DNA of 64,000 nt, taken from Angelakisella massiliensis. Lineage in GTDB: Bacteria > Bacillota > Clostridia > Oscillospirales > Ruminococcaceae. Every line of letters begins with the position of its first letter. Positions within the stretch are counted from its first letter, which is position 1. Of this stretch, positions 59,482-64,000 are shown piece after piece. Under the pieces are notes generated by a model that saw only the letters and a list, made by a program, of their open reading frames with translations, made no database searches and was not told where the DNA came from. Location: assembly GCF_900104675.1 (NCBI RefSeq), contig NZ_LT629944.1:724216-788215 (forward strand). The letters run 5' to 3'. Position numbers and translations under genes: made by a program.

Positions 59482-60423
59482 TCAGATTTCCTTTGGTATA
59501 AGCACGCTGAGGGTATTGTAACCCAGCAGCAAGCCGGATTCTTCAGTGGAGTAGTTATTGATGATGTCGCTTTCCTCACCGATGGAAACATTCAGATTGG
59601 CCGCTTTGGCAAACACATCATCCTCATGCTCGATATCCAGATTGCCCTTGTAGCCGATATCCAGCAGCGCGGTGATAAACCGTTTCCAATCCACACTGCC
59701 CCAGCCGGGAGCTCTGCCTCTCCACCAACCATGGCCGAATTCTCCCTTCTTTTCAAACAGCAGGCCATAGATGCCGCAGCGGGCCAGAATTTCCGGACGG
59801 ATCTCGGTGTCCTTGGCATGGGCATGGAAAATACGGGGAGCAAAATCATAAACCGCCTTGATGTAGTCGATTCCCTGCCAGACCATATGAGCGGGGTCGA
59901 TCTCCAAGCCGAAGTTCTCCGCAGGAATGATGCGGAACATCTCATCCCAGATTTCGGGAGAGTAGGCCAGATTCAGTCCCTTGAGGGTACGATGGTCCAT
60001 CATGGGGCAGTTCTCAATGGCAATTCTGACATTTCTTTTTGCGGCTTCTTCCACGAAACGGGAGAATACCTCTTTATATTCCGGAAGGTTGTCCTCCACC
60101 GACAAGTCTGGATTTCTTCCCACAAAGGTGGCCACAGTAGATACCCCCATACGTTGCGCCAGATCCAGCACCTTGAGGAAGTATTCCCGTGCTTCCTCCG
60201 CTTCCTTGGGGTCTCCGGACAGATAGTTGGGATAGTAGCCCAAAGCGGAAACCTGGATGTCCTTTTCTTCCAGATCCCTTTGGATATCCGCCAAATCCTT
60301 GTCGCCGATGAATGCGTTCAGTGTAGACTTGGGCCACGCGGAAAGCTCCATGCTCCGGAATCCTGTTTGATAGGCAAACTCCGCAGTTTTCTTTGTGTAA
60401 TTACCATAGAACCCCAGTCTCAT
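59482..60423 (-). CDS. sugar phosphate isomerase/epimerase (TIM barrel)
   Basis: A 313-residue member of the xylose isomerase-like superfamily. The metal-site order is clear: IAIENCPM (~135), FGLEIDPAHM (~172), FHAHAKDTE (~200) and LDIEHED (~272). First gene of the operon that continues with the binding protein, two permeases, two ATPases, a second isomerase-like gene and the oxidoreductase. AGGAGG lies ten bases before the ATG. Together with the oxidoreductase it suggests oxidation at C3 and isomerisation or cleavage of an imported glycoside. Confidence 0.87.
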   Translation of the reverse strand: MRLGFYGNYTKKTAEFAYQTGFRSMELSAWPKSTLNAFIGDKDLADIQRDLEEKDIQVSALGYYPNYLSGDPKEAEEAREYFLKVLDLAQRMGVSTVATFVGRNPDLSVEDNLPEYKEVFSRFVEEAAKRNVRIAIENCPMMDHRTLKGLNLAYSPEIWDEMFRIIPAENFGLEIDPAHMVWQGIDYIKAVYDFAPRIFHAHAKDTEIRPEILARCGIYGLLFEKKGEFGHGWWRGRAPGWGSVDWKRFITALLDIGYKGNLDIEHEDDVFAKAANLNVSIGEESDIINNYSTEESGLLLGYNTLSVLIPKEI

Positions 60424-60473
60424 TGTAAAGCTACCTCCTGTTCATGTACCTTTTTGTTCTTTTCTCTCCAAAA

Positions 60474-60534
60474 GTGTTCGAAATTGTTTTAGTATAGTTC
60501 TTAATTTTGATTAAAAAGTTCTGTTATCGAACAC
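60474..60534. promoter_or_regulatory. inverted GTGTTCGA repeats around the importer promoter
   Basis: GTGTTCGA (60474-60481) and TCGAACAC (60527-60534) flank a minus-strand -10 TATACT (60496-60491). A third copy lies in the hairpin at 60990-60997. This layout suggests a regulator site, possibly for the adjacent IclR protein. Confidence 0.5.
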
Positions 60535-61085
60535 TTTATCTATATTATATAAATCACTTTTTAGAATGTCAATAACTTATAATGTATTTAGACAATAAAT
60601 TAACGTATTTGCAAAACAATTTTTCATTTCTTTTCTTATGCAATCTTACTAAACATTTCCAATTTTACTTTTAAAGCTCATAAGGCACATCGGTTTATCC
60701 ACCAAAAACGCCAAAAGTTTTTCCTGATTTATCATGTTCACATGGCCGCTTCTTGTTTCTCTTCCCTCCCTCCCTTCTCGGTCCTGGGTACCCGGTTATC
60801 ACAGATTCCACAGATGAATACCCAAACCATTGGCTCCACACTGGAGGCGATTTCTACAAAGAAATCCTTCATATCCTTTATGATTCTGGGAAAGGCTGAA
60901 TAACCAGCCGCTGTCTGGGTCCCAGCTGCGTGCAGGATTTGTCCCATCACCAAGTCACGATAAACAAACGTCCGATTCAAACACTGTTGGTGTTCGAATC
61001 GGACGTTTGTTTGTTTTTGATCTGCGATTTTGCTTGTCATCCGGCACAGCTTTCCATTGCACTCTTCCAATCAGTTCCGGGGGCC
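60535..61085. other. gene-free stretch between operon and IclR remnant
   Basis: No credible gene: the longest minus-strand frame (60738-61070) crosses the terminator and lacks a ribosome site. AT-rich up to 60730, then the hairpin at 60962-61012. Confidence 0.6.
60962..61018. terminator. large terminator hairpin containing the GTGTTCGA motif
   Basis: AAACAAACGTCCGATTCAAA onward (60962-60984) pairs with 60990-61012, 22 of 23 pairs, followed by T-run. It ends the IclR transcript. Confidence 0.8.
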
Positions 61086-61745
61086 TTACAGAGCTGCGGA
61101 AATCTTTTTGGCCGTATCCATCACCATTTCCTTATAGTGGCTCCCCTCCACACTCATGGCGGCATTGGTACCGGAGATGCTCACCGACGCGATCGCTTTT
61201 CCATCCTTCCCTGTAATGGGCGAAGCGATGCAGGTAAAGCCCAGCTCATCCTCATCCTTGCTGACGCACACACCGGATTTTCGGATCTCCTCCAGCAGCT
61301 TCATCAGTTTTTGAGGGTCAGTGGTGGTGACAGGGGTTTGGGGGATCAGCTTTTCAGAGGTCAGATATGCTTCTGCCTCCGGCTTTGGGAGACTTGCCAG
61401 AAGTACCTTTCCGCTGGCTGTGGCGTAGCTTCTGCGCAGCATACCCACATAGGAATCCACACCCACAGGAGCGTTGCCGCTGACCTTGTCGATGAAACGA
61501 ACCGAATAATTTTCGTCCCAGATGGCCAGATGGGTGTCCGCATTGGTCAGCAGCGACAGCTTTTCCAGAAATGGACGTGCCCGCCGAATAATTTCCATCC
61601 GGGAAAGAACCATCGTGCCAAAATATGTAAATTTCATCCCAAGGCGGTACTTGTTGTTGTCATCCTTGACTACAAAATTTCTCATCTCCAATGTAGCCAG
61701 CAGGCGGAAAGCGGTGCTTTTACCGATGCCCAGGACCTCGCCTAC
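61086..61745 (-). pseudogene. IclR-family regulator, 5' truncated
   Basis: About 220 codons. The end of the helix-turn-helix (EVLGIGKSTAFRLLATLE, the recognition helix) and the whole effector domain (ARPFLEKLSLLTNADTHLAIW, then TASGKVLLA, LGFTCIASPI) are present. The first ~25 residues with the initiating part are missing, and the open frame continues upstream in antisense ROK-kinase DNA. Junction near 61745. Its operator may be the GTGTTCGA repeats by the importer promoter; if so, the importer could have lost this control. Confidence 0.75.
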
Positions 61746-62153
61746 CGCAGCGCCACCGCTCTCATTCGGGAGGCATGGAAAGCCGCCCAGGCCCATCCGG
61801 AAGGATTGCTTTTCCAGCTTTGCCATGGTACCAAAGAGGAAATGACCGGCAAACTGCCCTTTGACGCTATGGATAAGGGCGACCCTCAGGCACGGGAAGT
61901 GGTGGAAAACTACATCCGCTGTCTGGGGGAAGGGATCACCAATCTGGTCAACATCTTCCGCCCCCAAGTGGTGCTGCTGTCCGGGGGCGTCTCCGCCCAG
62001 GGCCAGCGGCTGACAGCTCCTTTGGAGGAATATCTGGGGCGGTATGCCTTTGCGGGAAAGCACTTGAACATTCCCCCCATTCGGTGTGCCGCTTTGGGAA
62101 ACGACGCTGGAATCATAGGGGCAGCACATCTGGGAACAGACGAGGTGGGATAA
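61746..62153 (+). pseudogene. C-terminal fragment of a ROK-family glucokinase
   Basis: 136 codons matching the last third of ROK glucokinases: a helix ALIREAWKA, CHGTKEEMTGKLPFDA, YIRCLGEGITNLVNIFRPQVVLLSGGV, then ALGNDAGIIGAAHLG. The N-terminal ATP and sugar-binding parts are missing at the junction with the IclR fragment, so the two broken genes meet head to head. Confidence 0.8.
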
Positions 62154-62320
62154 GACATTCTTTTATCCACCATTCTCTTTCTCCGGCAAGCAGCCTTTTC
62201 AGAGGCATCCTGGCTATCATTTTATTGAAACGGACTTGGGGCCTGATCCTCATCCTCGTCTGTTTTCACAGAGTCCAGGCCGTGTCATCAAAATAAGGCT
62301 TGTCATACCCGCCAAATGGA

Positions 62321-62344
62321 AAGAAGAGCCGCAAGGGCTCTTCT
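62321..62344. terminator. hairpin after the kinase fragment
   Basis: AGAAGAGCC (62322-62330) pairs with GGCTCTTCT (62336-62344) around GCAAG. No T-run. Confidence 0.5.
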
Positions 62345-62401
62345 CAGACTGTAGAAAAACCTGGTTTAAGGAACAAATGAAATTCAAAATCATAAAAATC
62401 A

Positions 62402-63871
62402 GGACATGCGCCTGATTTTTATACCACGACCCGCGCCCACCGGGGCGCGAAACCGGGGGTATCGCCGCTGGTTTCATCAGGAACCAAGCGGCGTATCCAG
62501 GGGGACTGGGTCCCCCTGGAAGTGTGCCGAACCCTTTCGGCACACTCAGAGGGACATGCGCCTGATTTTTATACCACGACCCGCGCCCACCGGGGCGCGA
62601 AACCGGGGGTATCGCCGCTGGTTTCATCAGGAACCAAGCGGCGTATCCAGGGGGTGTGGGTCCCCCTGGAAGTGTGCCGAACCCTTTCGGCACACTCAGA
62701 GGGACATGCGCCTGATTTTTATACCACGACCCGCGCCCACCGGGGCGCGAAACCGGGGGTATCGCCGCTGGTTTCATCAGGAACCAAGCGGCGTATCCAG
62801 GGGGACTGGGTCCCCCTGGAAGTGTGCCGAACCCTTTCGGCACACTCAGAGGGACATGCGCCTGATTTTTATACCACGACCCGCGCCCACCGGGGCGCGA
62901 AACCGGGGGTATCGCCGCTGGTTTCATCAGGAACCAAGCGGCGTATCCAGGGGGACTGGGTCCCCCTGGAAGTGTGCCGAACCCTTTCGGCACACTCAGA
63001 GGGACATGCGCCTGATTTTTATACCACGACCCGCGCCCACCGGGGCGCGAAACCGGGGGTATCGCCGCTGGTTTCATCAGGAACCAAGCGGCGTATCCAG
63101 GGGGACTGGGTCCCCCTGGAAGTGTGCCGAACCCTTTCGGCACACTCAGAGGGACATGCGCCTGATTTTTATACCACGACCCGCGCCCACCGGGGCGCGA
63201 AACCGGGGGTATCGCCGCTGGTTTCATCAGGAACCAAGCGGCGTATCCAGGGGGACTGGGTCCCCCTGGAAGTGTGCCGAACCCTTTCGGCACACTCAGA
63301 GGGACATGCGCCTGATTTTTATACCACGACCCGCGCCCACCGGGGCGCGAAACCGGGGGTATCGCCGCTGGTTTCATCAGGAACCAAGCGGCGTATCCAG
63401 GGGGACTGGGTCCCCCTGGAAGTGTGCCGAACCCTTTCGGCACACTCAGAGGGACATGCGCCTGATTTTTATACCACGACCCGCGCCCACCGGGGCGCGA
63501 AACCGGGGGTATCGCCGCTGGTTTCATCAGGAACCAAGCGGCGTATCCAGGGGGACTGGGTCCCCCTGGAAGTGTGCCGAACCCTTTCGGCACACTCAGA
63601 GGGACATGCGCCTGATTTTTATACCACGACCCGCGCCCACCGGGGCGCGAAACCGGGGGTATCGCCGCTGGTTTCATCAGGAACCAAGCGGCGTATCCAG
63701 GGGGACTGGGTCCCCCTGGAAGTGTGCCGAACCCTTTCGGCACACTCAGAGGGACATGCGCCTGATTTTTATACCACGACCCGCGCCCACCGGGGCGCGA
63801 AACCGGGGGTATCGCCGCTGGTTTCATCAGGAACCAAGCGGCGTATCCAGGGGGTATTGGATACCCCCTGG
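62402..63871. repeat. ten tandem 150-bp hairpin-rich units
   Basis: The period is exactly 150 bases (unit starts at 62402, 62552 and so on to 63752). Units are nearly identical; unit 2 differs in its third hairpin, and the last differs in its 3' third. Each unit folds into GCGCCC/GGGCGC, a CGCCGC-based stem, CCAGGGGGAC/GTCCCCCTGG (62497-62519 in unit 1) and GTGTGCCGAA/TTCGGCACAC (62522-62545). A 525-codon minus-strand frame spans the array only because 150 is a multiple of three. Confidence 0.9.
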
Positions 63872-63930
63872 AAGCGTGTCGAACTTTTTCGACACGCTCC
63901 GATCCCCTCTGGCCTCAGCCAGAGGGGATC
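63847..63930. repeat. variant end unit with compensated hairpins
   Basis: The last unit carries CCAGGGGGTAT/ATACCCCCTGG (63847-63871) and GCGTGTCGAA/TTCGACACGC (63874-63897), both perfect stems with sequences different from the other units, then a new 13-bp stem (63901-63913 with 63918-63930). No gene seen from here to the window end. Confidence 0.7.
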
Positions 63931-64000
63931 GATCTATGATAAAGGCGCGGTATTGCGGAAAAAGGCTGTTCACGGGTCCTCAGACCACCCTTTCCCTCCC

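Noticed and set aside
60738..61070. 110-codon minus-strand frame between importer and IclR remnant
   Set aside because: It runs through the large terminator hairpin, lacks a ribosome site and resembles no family.
62250..63827. 525-codon minus-strand open frame with a perfect 50-residue repeat
   Set aside because: The frame exists only because the 150-bp unit is a multiple of three. There is no ribosome site, copies show no synonymous pattern, and the variation preserves hairpins instead.
62402..63871. CRISPR array
   Set aside because: The units are contiguous and almost identical, with no variable spacers, and no cas genes are present.

Overview
The window looks like a chromosome segment of an anaerobic low-to-mid GC Firmicute of the class Clostridia, most likely a gut Oscillospiraceae-type organism (Flavonifractor/Oscillibacter/Faecalibacterium relatives). 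This is an inference from an NADH-linked [FeFe] hydrogenase operon, an NPxTG surface protein, the short (type 3) prolyl-tRNA synthetase, TTG/GTG starts behind strong GGAGG sites, and mobile elements of the kind common in gut Clostridia. No 16S or other phylogenetic marker is present.

Layout. 1-10 kb: a partial minus-strand gene, an AlbA_2/ATPase-like putative regulator (319-1953), small membrane proteins, two GNAT acetyltransferases, a DEAD-box helicase, an IS200-type insertion (5190-6163), an NPxTG surface protein and a GIY-YIG/CYTH fusion. 9.7-16.1 kb: an Uup-like ABC-F protein, a 1.8-kb gene-free block holding four copies of a structured repeat (A1-A4), cytidine deaminase, a YbjQ-family protein, ProRS and acyl carrier protein. 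16.5-26.1 kb: a five-gene minus-strand hydrogenase operon (hydA, hydB, an HndB-like ferredoxin, an ATPase, hydC) and a divergent plus-strand operon of DRTGG, RsbW-like ATPase, DUF436, degenerate hydrogenase-like Fe-S and PHP-domain genes. A Rex-like palindrome lies between them.

26.3-50.1 kb is a mosaic of mobile DNA. A tRNA-Leu(TAG) gene is preceded by a duplicate of its 5' half and followed by a 3.6-kb island between direct repeats (serine recombinase, truncated VirD4, PcfB, HTH protein). Beyond it lie a DUF4062 protein, a choloylglycine-hydrolase-like enzyme, a MOBP-type relaxase with a truncated mobC, a CPBP protease, a SLOG protein, a decayed MobL module with an oriT-like hairpin region, a cargo block (GNAT, GrpB-cytidine deaminase fusion, Vat-type acetyltransferase) flanked by two paralogous XRE regulators, a full IS110/IS1111-type element with a 5' non-coding stretch that could be a bridge RNA, an orphan truncated hsdS, and a frameshifted and truncated second IS200 copy.

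50.2-64 kb: a ROK repressor, then a minus-strand operon of a sugar isomerase-like protein, a Dpp/Opp-type ABC importer with a lipoprotein binding protein resembling the oligosaccharide-binding branch, a second isomerase-like protein and a Gfo/Idh/MocA oxidoreductase, which suggests uptake and oxidative processing of a glycoside or unusual sugar. Upstream are an IclR fragment and a ROK-kinase fragment joined head to head, then ten 150-bp tandem units rich in hairpins whose last unit varies with base-pair compensation.

The two strongest candidates for undescribed biology are the A1-A4 repeats at 11.7-13.1 kb and the 150-bp array at 62.4-63.9 kb. In both, sequence differences between copies preserve stems. 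Everything here was read by eye from the sequence; no database search was possible.
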